From the NCBI GenBank assembly GCA_946545675.1, contig CAMNNR010000047.1, positions 1-8,805 on the forward strand: a stretch of 8,805 bases of DNA. Reading direction: 5' to 3'. A program made the translations under genes and the position numbers. Shown one piece after another: positions 1 to 5,755 of the stretch (position 1 is the stretch's first letter; the number at the start of each line of letters is the position of its first letter). The notes under the pieces are model-generated. The model saw only the letters and a program-made list of their open reading frames with translations. It was not told the DNA's origin and did not search any database. This DNA comes from an uncultured Thermoplasmata archaeon (GTDB lineage: Archaea > Thermoplasmatota > Thermoplasmata > Methanomassiliicoccales > Methanomethylophilaceae).

Positions 1-87
1 GGTGCCTTCGACAGCCCCCGCCGCGAGGACTTCTTGAAAACCGTGGACCTCATCATCGGCGAACAGAAGAAAGCAGCCGGGAACTGA
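1..87 (+). CDS. 3' end of an unidentified protein gene (partial)
   Basis: An open frame enters from the left edge and ends at TGA (85-87), giving the last 28 residues of a protein. The tail contains FDSPRREDFLKTVDLIIGEQ and ends KKAAGN; it is charged, probably helical, with no cysteine or membrane segment. Codon use (GCC, GAC, CTC, ATC) matches the neighbouring genes, and the frame ends exactly where the convergent kae1 begins its stop codon, which supports a real gene end. I do not recognise the family from so short a piece and assign no function. Confidence 0.6.
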   Translation, partial: GAFDSPRREDFLKTVDLIIGEQKKAAGN

Positions 88-93
88 TCAGTT
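82..93. repeat. 12-bp perfect palindrome joining two stop codons
   Basis: AACTGATCAGTT reads the same on both strands. Its core TGATCA consists of the TGA stop of the left-edge gene (85-87) and the TGA stop of kae1 on the other strand (88-90), placed back to back. There is no intergenic DNA, so each transcript must end inside the antisense of the other gene. The palindrome may be a by-product of the two abutting stops plus chance flanks; no T-tract follows on either strand. Confidence 0.5.
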
Positions 94-1071
94 ACGCCAG
101 GTCACAGGGACCTCGTCGGTCCTGAAGCGCTGCCTGACCTCGGTATCATCGACTTCCATCCTGACTCCCGAATTGTACATCAGGTTGCCGAGCCACGCGA
201 TCATAGCCCCATTATCCCTGCAGAACTGCCTGTCTGGTACATAACTGCGACCACCGCGTTCGCGGGCCATGGCATCGACCATCTCGCGGAGACGCGTGTT
301 CTGCGCGACACCTCCGCCCAGGAGCACCTCGTCCTTGCCGATGTGCGCCATCGCCCTCTCGGTGACCTCCGTGAGCATCGAGAACACCGTCTCCTGCACG
401 GAGAAACATATGTCCTCCAGACGACAGCCCTTGTCCTTGAGGGACATGGCAGCGGTGAGGATGCCTGAGAAGGAGACGTCCATCCCCTTGACTGAATAAG
501 GTAAATCGAGGAGCTTGTCGCCGTCTTTGGCGAGTTTCTCTATGGTCGGGCCCGCGTAGAACCCAAGACCCAGATCGCGTCCGAGCTTGTCGAGCATATT
601 GCCGACACCCACGTCCTGTGTCTCTCCGAAGATGCGGTATCTCTGGTCCGAATAGGCGATGACCTGGGTGTTGCCACCCGAGGCATATAGGAGACAGGGG
701 TCCGTACACCCGGTAAGGGCGTTCCCGATCTCGATGTGGGCGATGCAATGGTTGACTCCGACGATAGGTTTCCCCAATGCCACTGCCAGGGAACGTGCTG
801 CGGTACCTGCTACACGAAGACAGGGGCCCAGACCCGGACCCATCGAGAACGATACCAGATCGACGTCCTTCAGGGAGATCCCTGCATTAGAAACCGCCTT
901 CACTATGGTACCCGATACCACGTCTGCGTGGTGATTGGCCGCTTCGCGGGGATGCAGTCCGCCCTGCGGGGGCCTGAACATATCGATGACGTTCGCCAGG
1001 ACGTTGGCCTCGGAATCAACGATACCCACACCTAGGGTATGGGCGGTGCCTTCTATTCCCAGCGTTATCAT
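88..1071 (-). CDS. kae1: tRNA N6-threonylcarbamoyladenosine (t6A37) synthase subunit Kae1 (TsaD/OSGEP family)
   Basis: The product has 327 residues and is the catalytic subunit of the KEOPS complex, which transfers the threonylcarbamoyl group to A37 of ANN-decoding tRNAs in the cytoplasm. Seen in the protein are the N-terminal ASKHA phosphate loop start (MITLGIEGTAHTLGVG), the HxxxH metal pair H108/H112 (NHCIAHIEIG), SGGNTQ at 131-136, the GNMLDKLGRDLGL segment near 157-169, GGGVAQN near 252-258, and the metal aspartate D286 in RDNGAMIA. The length fits stand-alone Kae1; the Bud32 kinase, fused in some archaea, is absent and must be encoded elsewhere. The ATG at 1071 is chosen because a TATA box lies about 26 bp upstream, which implies a leaderless mRNA, and because the protein begins exactly where the family does. 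The gene is alone on its strand: a tRNA gene diverges upstream and an unidentified gene converges at its 3' end. The identification is secure. Confidence 0.97.
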   Translation of the reverse strand: MITLGIEGTAHTLGVGIVDSEANVLANVIDMFRPPQGGLHPREAANHHADVVSGTIVKAVSNAGISLKDVDLVSFSMGPGLGPCLRVAGTAARSLAVALGKPIVGVNHCIAHIEIGNALTGCTDPCLLYASGGNTQVIAYSDQRYRIFGETQDVGVGNMLDKLGRDLGLGFYAGPTIEKLAKDGDKLLDLPYSVKGMDVSFSGILTAAMSLKDKGCRLEDICFSVQETVFSMLTEVTERAMAHIGKDEVLLGGGVAQNTRLREMVDAMARERGGRSYVPDRQFCRDNGAMIAWLGNLMYNSGVRMEVDDTEVRQRFRTDEVPVTWRN

Positions 1072-1093
1072 GCTTACTGCAATCCCGCCTCCC

Positions 1094-1102
1094 CTTATAT
1101 AG
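1094..1102 (-). promoter_or_regulatory. TATA box of kae1 (leaderless promoter)
   Basis: The minus strand reads CTATATAAG. Its centre is about 27 bp upstream of the kae1 ATG at 1071, the usual archaeal TATA-to-start distance, so transcription should begin at or within a base or two of the A of the ATG. No Shine-Dalgarno motif lies before that ATG, which fits leaderless translation. Confidence 0.65.
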
Positions 1103-1125
1103 GATGCTGGTCGATAAGAGTAGGG

Positions 1126-1133
1126 TTTTAATA
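1126..1133 (+). promoter_or_regulatory. TATA box of the tRNA-Val gene
   Basis: TTTTAATA is centred about 29 bp before the mature 5' end at 1159, so initiation is expected near 1155 with a leader of only a few bases to be removed by RNase P. The surrounding 11-mer GGTTTTAATAG recurs exactly as the proposed metY promoter on the minus strand (4052-4062). Confidence 0.6.
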
Positions 1134-1136
1134 GGA

Positions 1137-1160
1137 CCAGTAAATACTGTGATTTACTGG
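1137..1160. repeat. Perfect 9-bp inverted repeat at the tRNA-Val transcription start
   Basis: CCAGTAAAT (1137-1145) and ATTTACTGG (1152-1160) are exact reverse complements separated by six bases. The element begins just after the TATA box, spans the expected start point, and its right arm includes the first two bases of the tRNA. The size and symmetry fit a dimeric DNA-binding protein site. It could also be chance, or a hairpin-prone initiation region. No factor can be named. Confidence 0.55.
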
Positions 1161-1234
1161 GCTCATGGTCTAGGGGTTATGACGTCACATTGACATTGTG
1201 AAGGTCGCCAGTTCAAATCTGGCTGGGCCCACCA
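1159..1234 (+). tRNA. tRNA-Val, anticodon GAC, CCA end encoded
   Basis: The acceptor stem pairs 1159-1165 (GGGCTCA) with 1224-1230 (TGGGCCC), one G-T pair. The D arm (1168-1183) closes through GTC/GAC. The anticodon stem TCACA/TGTGA (1185-1189, 1197-1201) is fully paired around loop TTGACAT, giving anticodon GAC at 1192-1194, which reads GUC and GUU valine codons. The T stem GCCAG/CTGGC (1207-1211, 1219-1223) encloses TTCAAAT. The Levitt pair G15-C48 is intact. The discriminator base is A1231 and CCA is encoded at 1232-1234. There is no intron. The gene has its own promoter and faces away from kae1. Confidence 0.97.
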
Positions 1235-1240
1235 CCTCTA

Positions 1241-1280
1241 CTTTTCGACCTTACTTCATTGCCGACCGGCTTTTTCGTTT
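1241..1280 (+). terminator. T-rich termination region of the tRNA-Val gene
   Basis: TTTT at 1242-1245 lies seven bases after the encoded CCA. A second signal, GCCGACCGGC followed by TTTTT and then CGTTT, lies at 1261-1280. Archaeal RNA polymerase stops readily at oligo-T on the non-template strand, so one or both could end the transcript. The GC-rich stem is too short to count as a true hairpin terminator. Confidence 0.4.
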
Positions 1281-1308
1281 ACCAGTTGATCAGTGATCGG
1301 GTGAAGGT

Positions 1309-1347
1309 GTCCCCTGAAACCAGGGAACAATCAAAAAATCGATAAAA
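1309..1347 (-). terminator. Probable 3' end of the metY-cysK-rrf2 transcript
   Basis: Past the rrf2 stop the minus strand has TTTT (1344-1347) and a run of six T (1333-1338), then an 8-bp stem GTTCCCTG/CAGGGGAC with loop GTTT (1309-1328). The third pair is a U-G wobble in minus-strand RNA but a C-A mismatch in plus-strand RNA, so the hairpin favours the rrf2 transcript. The T run comes before the stem, so this is not a bacterial-style terminator. Archaeal T-tract termination plus a protective stem is the better reading. Confidence 0.4.
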
Positions 1348-1352
1348 CGGAT

Positions 1353-1796
1353 TCATTCAGGAAGAATCACGTTGGGTGGACATCCGGGATCCCCGAGAAG
1401 GTCCTTGATGGTGACAGTGTTGAGATAATCGTTTATCAGAACGTCCAACTTCTGCCAGAGAGGAAGCGTCTTGCATACGCCTGCACGCTCGCAGTTCACC
1501 TTCCCGTCGTTGATACATGCCACAGGCCCAACGGGGCCCTCGGTTATCCTCAGCACCATGCCCACGGTGCATTTTTCGGGAGGTATGGAGAGGGCATAGC
1601 CCCCTCCTTTTCCGTGCGTTCCGGACACAAGATCGGCCTTCACAAGCAATGCCATGATGCTCTCCAGATACTTCTGGGATATTGCCTGTCTTTCGGCGAT
1701 CTCCTTCAGGGGGATGCATCCGCCCTCACCGTTCTCAGCGAGATCGATCAGAACGCGGATAGCATACCGCCCTTTGGTTGTGATGAACGCACTCAT
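1353..1796 (-). CDS. Rrf2-family transcriptional regulator, probable Fe-S sensor
   Basis: The product has 147 residues, the normal size for the family. The winged helix occupies about residues 5-70: it opens SAFITTKGRYAIRVLIDLA, has the recognition-helix region SQKYLESIMALLVKADLV, and ends in the wing GTHGKGGGYALS. In the C-terminal half three cysteines, C94, C102 and C108 (C-x7-C-x5-C), sit where IscR holds its 2Fe-2S cluster (C92, C98, C104), followed by the usual LW motif at 113-114. C27, C76 and C139 are extra. CymR, the cysteine-sensing member, lacks this triad, so Fe-S sensing is the better guess. The ATG at 1796 follows the cysK stop by three bases, with GAGG at 1805-1808 as ribosome binding site. 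It is the last gene of metY-cysK-rrf2, so it probably controls that operon and, through the shared intergenic region, nifS-iscU-metA. The family is certain; the ligand and targets are inferred. Confidence 0.93.
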   Translation of the reverse strand: MSAFITTKGRYAIRVLIDLAENGEGGCIPLKEIAERQAISQKYLESIMALLVKADLVSGTHGKGGGYALSIPPEKCTVGMVLRITEGPVGPVACINDGKVNCERAGVCKTLPLWQKLDVLINDYLNTVTIKDLLGDPGCPPNVILPE

Positions 1797-1799
1797 ACA

Positions 1800-2726
1800 T
1801 CATTCCTCAAAAAGTGCTGTCGATAAGTATCTTTCTCCCGTATCTGCGAAGATTGCTACGATATTCTTGCCTGCGTTCTCAGGTTCCTTGGCAAGCTGCA
1901 GTGCTGCGGTGAGTGCAGCACCTGCGGATATACCAACCAGGAATCCCTCCTTCTTTCCGATGAGCCTGCCGTTGGCAAAGGCATCTGCATCTTCGACAGC
2001 GATAACCCTGTCGTACACCTCGGTATCGAGGGTGTCGGGCTTGAATCCTGCACCTATACCCTGGATCTTGTGGGGACCTGTCTTCCCTTCGGAGAGAAGA
2101 GGCGATCCCTTGGGTTCGACTGCGACCACCTGGGTCTTTGGATTTTTGGACTTCAGGAAGCGTCCTGCGCCGGTGAGGGTTCCGCCGGTTCCCACGCCTG
2201 CCACCAGGATGTCGACCTTGCCGTCCAAGTCAGCGTAGATCTCGGGTCCGGTGGTACGGAAGTGTATGTCAGGGTTGGCAGGGTTGACGAACTGGCCCGG
2301 GATCACCGAATTGGGGATCTCCTTAGACAGCTCCTCGGCCTTCGCCACGGCCCCTTTCATTCCTTTCGCACCTTCGGTCAGGATGAGTTCCGCACCATAG
2401 GCCTTAATCAGCTTGCGGCGCTCCACGGACATGGTCTCGGGCATCACGATTTTGATCCTGTAACCCCTGGCAGTGGCAATGGAGGCAAGCGCTATGCCGG
2501 TGTTACCGGATGTGGGCTCTATGAGCACCGTGTCCTTGTTTATCTTCCCCTTGGCCTCAAGGTCGTCGATCATCGCCTTGGCGATGCGGTCCTTCACTGA
2601 TCCTGCGGGATTGAAGAACTCCACTTTTCCGAAGATCCTGGCCTTCAATCCGAACTCTTTCTCGATGTTTGTGAGTTCCACCAGAGGGGTTCCGCCGATG
2701 GTCTCGTCTATGGATTTGTATAGCAT
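1800..2726 (-). CDS. cysK: Cysteine synthase A (O-acetylserine sulfhydrylase), PLP enzyme
   Basis: The enzyme replaces the acetyl group of O-acetylserine with sulfide to form cysteine. Seen are ETIGGTPLVEL at the N-terminus, the PLP lysine in FNPAGSVKDR (K45 from the ATG chosen), the substrate loop PTSGNTGIALA, the phosphate loop GTGGTLTGAGRFLK, GISAGAALTAA, and the C-terminal DTGERYLST. At 308 residues it is the usual family length. NPAG replaces the commoner NPGG. An in-frame GTG at 2735 overlaps the metY stop (GTGA), but GGAG lies only one base before it; the ATG at 2726 has GGAG ten bases upstream and gives the family's normal start, so it is preferred. The gene is second in metY-cysK-rrf2. 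No serine acetyltransferase (cysE) is in the window, so the source of O-acetylserine is unknown; use of O-phosphoserine, known for some archaeal homologues, is not excluded. Confidence 0.95.
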   Translation of the reverse strand: MLYKSIDETIGGTPLVELTNIEKEFGLKARIFGKVEFFNPAGSVKDRIAKAMIDDLEAKGKINKDTVLIEPTSGNTGIALASIATARGYRIKIVMPETMSVERRKLIKAYGAELILTEGAKGMKGAVAKAEELSKEIPNSVIPGQFVNPANPDIHFRTTGPEIYADLDGKVDILVAGVGTGGTLTGAGRFLKSKNPKTQVVAVEPKGSPLLSEGKTGPHKIQGIGAGFKPDTLDTEVYDRVIAVEDADAFANGRLIGKKEGFLVGISAGAALTAALQLAKEPENAGKNIVAIFADTGERYLSTALFEE

Positions 2727-2731
2727 TTGAT

Positions 2732-4021
2732 TCACTCTCCGATTGCTTTGAAGCCCTGCTCCAGGTCTGCGATTATATCATCGATGTGCTCCGTACCGAT
2801 GGAGAGACGCACCGTGTTCGGTTTGATTCCGGCTTTCAGCAGAGCTGCCTCGTCCAATTGAGAATGGGTGGTGGAGGCAGGGTGGATCACCAGGGATTTC
2901 ACGTCTGCCACGTTTGCGAGCAGGGAGAACAGTTTCAGGGATTCGGTGAACTTCTTGGCCTTCTCCGCTCCGCCCTTTATCTCGAACGTGAAGATGGACC
3001 CTGCACCGTTCGGGAAATACCTGTCGTAGAGAGCCTTCTTGGCACCTGTCTCCAGTGACGGGTGGTTGACCTTCTCGACCTGCGGATGCTTGCTGAGATA
3101 CTCCACCACCTTCAGTGCGTTCTCGATATGCCTCTCCGTACGGAGCGACAGGGTCTCGAGTCCCAGAAGGAGCAGGAACGAATTGAACGGGGAGATCACC
3201 GCTCCCTGGTCCCTCAACAGGGTGGCCCTGATCTTCGTCACGAATGCAGCCTTTCCGACCGCCTCCGTGAACACGATTCCGTGGTAGGAGGGGTTGGGCT
3301 TGGAAAGGGTGGGGAACTTGTCGTTCTGTGCCCAGTCGAAGTTTCCGCTGTCGACGATGAGTCCTCCCATAGCCACACCGTGCCCTCCGATGAACTTGGT
3401 CGCGGAGTGCACCACGATGTCCGCTCCGTGCTCGATGGGTCTGAACACCGAAGGAGGGCTGAATGTGCTGTCAACGATCAGCGGTATCCCGTGTGCGTGC
3501 GCGATCTTCGATATGGCATCGATGTCTGCCACGTCGGAGTTGGGGTTTCCCAGTACCTCGGTGTACAGCAGTTTCGTGTTGGGTTTGATCGCTTTCTCGA
3601 AATTCTGGGGATCGGAAGGGTCGACGAAGGTGGTCTCGATACCCTGCTCCCTAAGAGTGTTCTCGAACAGGTTCGCTGTACCTCCGTAAATGTTCGAAGA
3701 GGACACCACGTGATCGCCTGCCAATGCGATGTTCTGCACCGCATAGGTAATCGCCGCTGCACCTGATGCAGTGGTAAGGGCGGCGACACCGCCCTCGAGG
3801 GCAGTAATCCTCTCCTCGAGAACGGAGGAGGTGGGATTCATCAGGCGGGTGTAGATGTTCCCGGGTTCGGTAAGTGCGAATCTGCCGGCAGCCTGCGCTG
3901 AATCCTTGAATACGTAAGAGGTGGTCATGTAGATGGGGACTGCCCTGGAATCCGTCGTGGGATCCGGTTCTTCCTGACCTGCGTGCACCTGTAAAGTTTC
4001 CAATCTGTATTTTTCGCTCAT
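2732..4021 (-). CDS. metY: O-acetylhomoserine sulfhydrylase (Cys/Met metabolism PLP enzyme)
   Basis: The 429-residue protein belongs to the gamma-family of PLP enzymes. Seen are LETLQVHAGQEEPDPTTDSR at the N-terminus, the PLP-phosphate region GNIYTRLMNPTSSVLEERI, ALEGGVAALTTASGAAA, and the PLP lysine K209 in HSATKFIGGHG. The length and the HAGQ...TTDSRAVPIY start fit MetY better than the shorter cystathionine synthases and lyases (about 380-400 residues). It should make homocysteine directly from O-acetylhomoserine and sulfide, which matches the predicted acetyl-CoA-using MetA in the divergent operon. An in-frame ATG at 4051 is rejected because it sits on the TATA box; the ATG at 4021 gives the family start (MSEKYRLETL). 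The gene is first in its operon, and its TGA overlaps the alternative GTG of cysK. DSTFSPPSVFRP replaces the common DNTFATPYL segment. A cystathionine or methionine lyase role is less likely. Confidence 0.9.
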   Translation of the reverse strand: MSEKYRLETLQVHAGQEEPDPTTDSRAVPIYMTTSYVFKDSAQAAGRFALTEPGNIYTRLMNPTSSVLEERITALEGGVAALTTASGAAAITYAVQNIALAGDHVVSSSNIYGGTANLFENTLREQGIETTFVDPSDPQNFEKAIKPNTKLLYTEVLGNPNSDVADIDAISKIAHAHGIPLIVDSTFSPPSVFRPIEHGADIVVHSATKFIGGHGVAMGGLIVDSGNFDWAQNDKFPTLSKPNPSYHGIVFTEAVGKAAFVTKIRATLLRDQGAVISPFNSFLLLLGLETLSLRTERHIENALKVVEYLSKHPQVEKVNHPSLETGAKKALYDRYFPNGAGSIFTFEIKGGAEKAKKFTESLKLFSLLANVADVKSLVIHPASTTHSQLDEAALLKAGIKPNTVRLSIGTEHIDDIIADLEQGFKAIGE

Positions 4022-4052
4022 TGGTTCACTTACGCCTCTATCACACCGCATC

Positions 4053-4060
4053 TATTAAAA
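4053..4060 (-). promoter_or_regulatory. TATA box of the metY-cysK-rrf2 operon
   Basis: The minus strand reads TTTTAATA, preceded by GG and followed by G exactly as in the tRNA-Val promoter. Its centre predicts a start near 4030, leaving a leader of about nine bases before the ATG at 4021. No good Shine-Dalgarno fits in that leader. The left arm of the inverted repeat upstream abuts this box, over the TFB recognition element. Confidence 0.55.
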
Positions 4061-4083
4061 CCTACCTACTTACTTGGTAGGTA
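4060..4083. promoter_or_regulatory. Candidate operator in the divergent metY/nifS promoter region
   Basis: Two overlapping inverted repeats are present: TACCTAC (4063-4069) with GTAGGTA (4077-4083), spacer seven, and ACCTACC (4060-4066) with GGTAGGT (4076-4082), spacer nine. The segment CCTAC-N7-GTAGG (4065-4081) has the same 5-7-5 spacing as the E. coli IscR type 2 site, CCxYA-N7-TRxGG, and is followed by TAAA, but the inner bases differ. It touches the metY TATA box and lies about ten bases upstream of the nifS TATA box, so a bound dimer could block metY and affect nifS. The local Rrf2 protein is the natural candidate. The repeats are seen; the role is inferred. Confidence 0.5.
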
Positions 4084-4092
4084 AATAGAAAT

Positions 4093-4100
4093 ACTATAAT
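4093..4100 (+). promoter_or_regulatory. TATA box of the nifS-iscU-metA operon (leaderless promoter)
   Basis: ACTATAAT is centred about 26 bp before the A of the nifS ATG at 4123, so the transcript should start at or next to the start codon. No Shine-Dalgarno precedes that ATG, in contrast to the strong ones before iscU and metA further down the same transcript. Confidence 0.6.
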
Positions 4101-4122
4101 CTCTTTGAAACCCCCGATACTA

Positions 4123-5307
4123 ATGCAGACGATCTATCTCGATAACGCGGCCACGACCAAAATGAAACAGGAAGTCCTGGACGCGATGCTTCCCTATTTC
4201 TGTAACGAATACGGAAATCCCGCCAGCATCCACCCGATGTCCAAATCGCCCCGTGATGCTGTGGCTGTCGCAAGAAAACAGATTGCCAAGGCACTGGGTG
4301 CCGACGAACACGAGATCTTCTTCACCTCTGGTGGCACCGAATCTGACAACTGGGCCCTGAAATCAGGATATATATTGAATAAGAAGAAAGGAAAACACAT
4401 CATCATCTCCGCCATCGAACACCATGCCATACTGGAGACAGCGGAATTCCTGGAGAAGGAATACGGGTGCGAAATAACCCGCATAGGCGTCGATTCCGAA
4501 GGTGTGGTGAAAATGGACGAACTGGTGGCTGCCATTCGTCCTGACACGGTTCTGATATCTGTAATGACTGCCAACAACGAGATAGGTACGATCCAGCCCA
4601 TCTCGGAAATCGGGAAGATAGCACGGGAGAAGAACATCCTGTTCCACACCGATGCTGTTCAGGCATTCGGCCATATCCCGCTCGATGTGAACGAACTCAA
4701 CGTCGACATGTTAAGTGCCAGCGGTCACAAGTTCGGTGGTCCGAAGGGAGTCGGATTCCTCTATATCAGAAAAGGGATCAGACTGCCACCGTTCATGCAC
4801 GGAGGAGAACAGGAAAACGGAAGACGTGCTGGAACCACCAATGTGCCAGGCGTTGTCGGGATGGGCCTAGCTGCCGAGATATGTGCCCGCGATATGGGCA
4901 AGAACATAGAAGCACAGAAGCGGCTCAGAGACCATCTGATAGAGAGGATCGAGAAGGAGATCCCGTATTCCAAACTGAACGGACACCGTACGAGGAGACT
5001 GCCCGGAAACGTGAACTTCGGTTTCAAGTTCGTAGAGGGCGAATCGATGCTGATGTCCTTGGGAATGAGTGGCATAAGCATCTCCACGGGTTCCGCCTGC
5101 GCATCCGGTTCCCTGGACCCCTCGCATGTCCTTCTGGCCATCGGTCTTCCCCACGGGGATGCACACGGCTCGGTGAGGATCTCGCTATCTGACAGCACCA
5201 CACTGGAGGAGGTGGATTACACAGTCGACCGCCTGAAGGAGACCGTGGCCAGGATCAGATCCCTCTCCCCGCTTTACGACGATTTCATCAAAAAACAGGA
5301 GGCCTGA
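4123..5307 (+). CDS. nifS: Cysteine desulfurase (NifS/IscS family, PLP enzyme)
   Basis: The enzyme converts cysteine to alanine and holds the sulfur as a persulfide for Fe-S cluster assembly and other sulfur transfer. In the 394-residue protein are IYLDNAATTKM at the N-terminus, the TSGGTESDNWAL loop near 68-79, SAIEHHAILE near 96-105, HTDAVQAFGH near 175-184, the PLP lysine K203 in SASGHKFGGPKG, and the active-site cysteine C326 in STGSACASGSLDPSHVL. The length fits the IscS/NifS group. A TTG at 4105 in the same frame would add six residues, but the TATA spacing and family alignment favour the ATG at 4123. It is the first gene of a rightward operon, with iscU starting two bases after its stop, the classic desulfurase-scaffold pair. 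It diverges from metY-cysK-rrf2; cysteine made by CysK is its substrate. The identification is secure; iscS would be an equally good name. Confidence 0.96.
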   Translation: MQTIYLDNAATTKMKQEVLDAMLPYFCNEYGNPASIHPMSKSPRDAVAVARKQIAKALGADEHEIFFTSGGTESDNWALKSGYILNKKKGKHIIISAIEHHAILETAEFLEKEYGCEITRIGVDSEGVVKMDELVAAIRPDTVLISVMTANNEIGTIQPISEIGKIAREKNILFHTDAVQAFGHIPLDVNELNVDMLSASGHKFGGPKGVGFLYIRKGIRLPPFMHGGEQENGRRAGTTNVPGVVGMGLAAEICARDMGKNIEAQKRLRDHLIERIEKEIPYSKLNGHRTRRLPGNVNFGFKFVEGESMLMSLGMSGISISTGSACASGSLDPSHVLLAIGLPHGDAHGSVRISLSDSTTLEEVDYTVDRLKETVARIRSLSPLYDDFIKKQEA

Positions 5308-5309
5308 GG

Positions 5310-5738
5310 ATGTACGACGGAGTATACAGTGACAAGGTGATCGACCACTTCACCAACCCCCGCAATGTCGGCGAGATAGAGAACCCATCCGGTGTCGGAA
5401 CAGTCGGCAACGCGAAGTGCGGAGACATCATGAGGATCTTCCTCGACATCGACGAGAACGAGATCATCAGAGACTGCAAGTTCAAGACCTTCGGATGCGG
5501 AGCGGCCATTGCGAGCAGCAGCATGGCCACCGAGATGGTGAAGGGTAAGTCCGTCCGCGAAGCGATGGAGATCACCAACAAAGCTGTCATGGAAGCGCTT
5601 GACGGCCTCCCGCAAGTGAAGATACATTGTTCCCTCCTGGCCGAGGAAGCCATCCATGCAGCCCTCTGGGACTATGCAACCAAACACGGAATAACCATCG
5701 AGGGCCTGAAACCCCCGAAGAACGACATCAACGACTGA
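5310..5738 (+). CDS. iscU: Fe-S cluster assembly scaffold IscU (NifU N-terminal domain type)
   Basis: The 142-residue protein is a single IscU domain, without the C-terminal Nfu domain of full NifU. It is the scaffold on which NifS-derived sulfur and iron are built into a 2Fe-2S cluster. The three ligand cysteines are C37 in GNAKCGD with D39, C63 in FGCGAA, and C107 in KIHCSLLAEEAI, preceded by H106. The chaperone-recognition motif, LPPVK in E. coli IscU, reads LPQVK here (100-104). An extra cysteine, C56, lies near the cluster pocket in sequence. The start is set by GGAGG at 5298-5302, seven bases before the ATG; that signal lies inside the end of nifS, so the two are probably translationally coupled. 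No hscA, hscB, fdx or iscA is present around it. MetA follows after 17 bases. Confidence 0.95.
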   Translation: MYDGVYSDKVIDHFTNPRNVGEIENPSGVGTVGNAKCGDIMRIFLDIDENEIIRDCKFKTFGCGAAIASSSMATEMVKGKSVREAMEITNKAVMEALDGLPQVKIHCSLLAEEAIHAALWDYATKHGITIEGLKPPKNDIND

Positions 5739-5742
5739 ACAC

Positions 5743-5749
5743 GGAGGTG
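5743..5749 (+). promoter_or_regulatory. Strong ribosome binding site that fixes the metA start
   Basis: GGAGGTG lies six bases before the ATG at 5756, in the 17-bp gap after iscU. The open frame continues upstream without a stop to 5627, but that extension overlaps iscU and is not protein-like, so this site decides in favour of 5756. Confidence 0.8.
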
Positions 5750-5755
5750 TACCAC

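Noticed and set aside
1072..1158. Possible riboswitch or leader upstream of kae1
   Set aside because: The TATA box position leaves no room for a leader; the only structure is the dyad belonging to the tRNA-Val promoter.
1287..1292. A third TGATCA in the tRNA-Val/rrf2 convergent gap, suggesting a marker of convergent junctions
   Set aside because: TGATCA also occurs inside metA (about 6063) and proB (about 7081). A handful of copies is close to chance for a 6-mer in this length, and here it involves no stop codon.
1235..1352. Possible small gene or RNA between tRNA-Val and rrf2
   Set aside because: No open frame with a start signal and no stable structure other than the short stem at 1309-1328. 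The region is best explained as the 3' ends of two converging transcripts.
3062..3766. A 234-codon open frame on the + strand opposite metY
   Set aside because: It is a shadow of metY with no start signal; its composition mirrors the complement of the real codons.
4022..4051. N-terminal extension of metY to an ATG at 4051
   Set aside because: That ATG overlaps the TATA box, so it could not be in the mRNA. The extra ten residues have no counterpart in the family.
5627..5755. 43-residue N-terminal extension of metA
   Set aside because: It overlaps iscU. The GGAGGTG at 5743-5749 and the conserved MPIKVPD start fix the real beginning at 5756.
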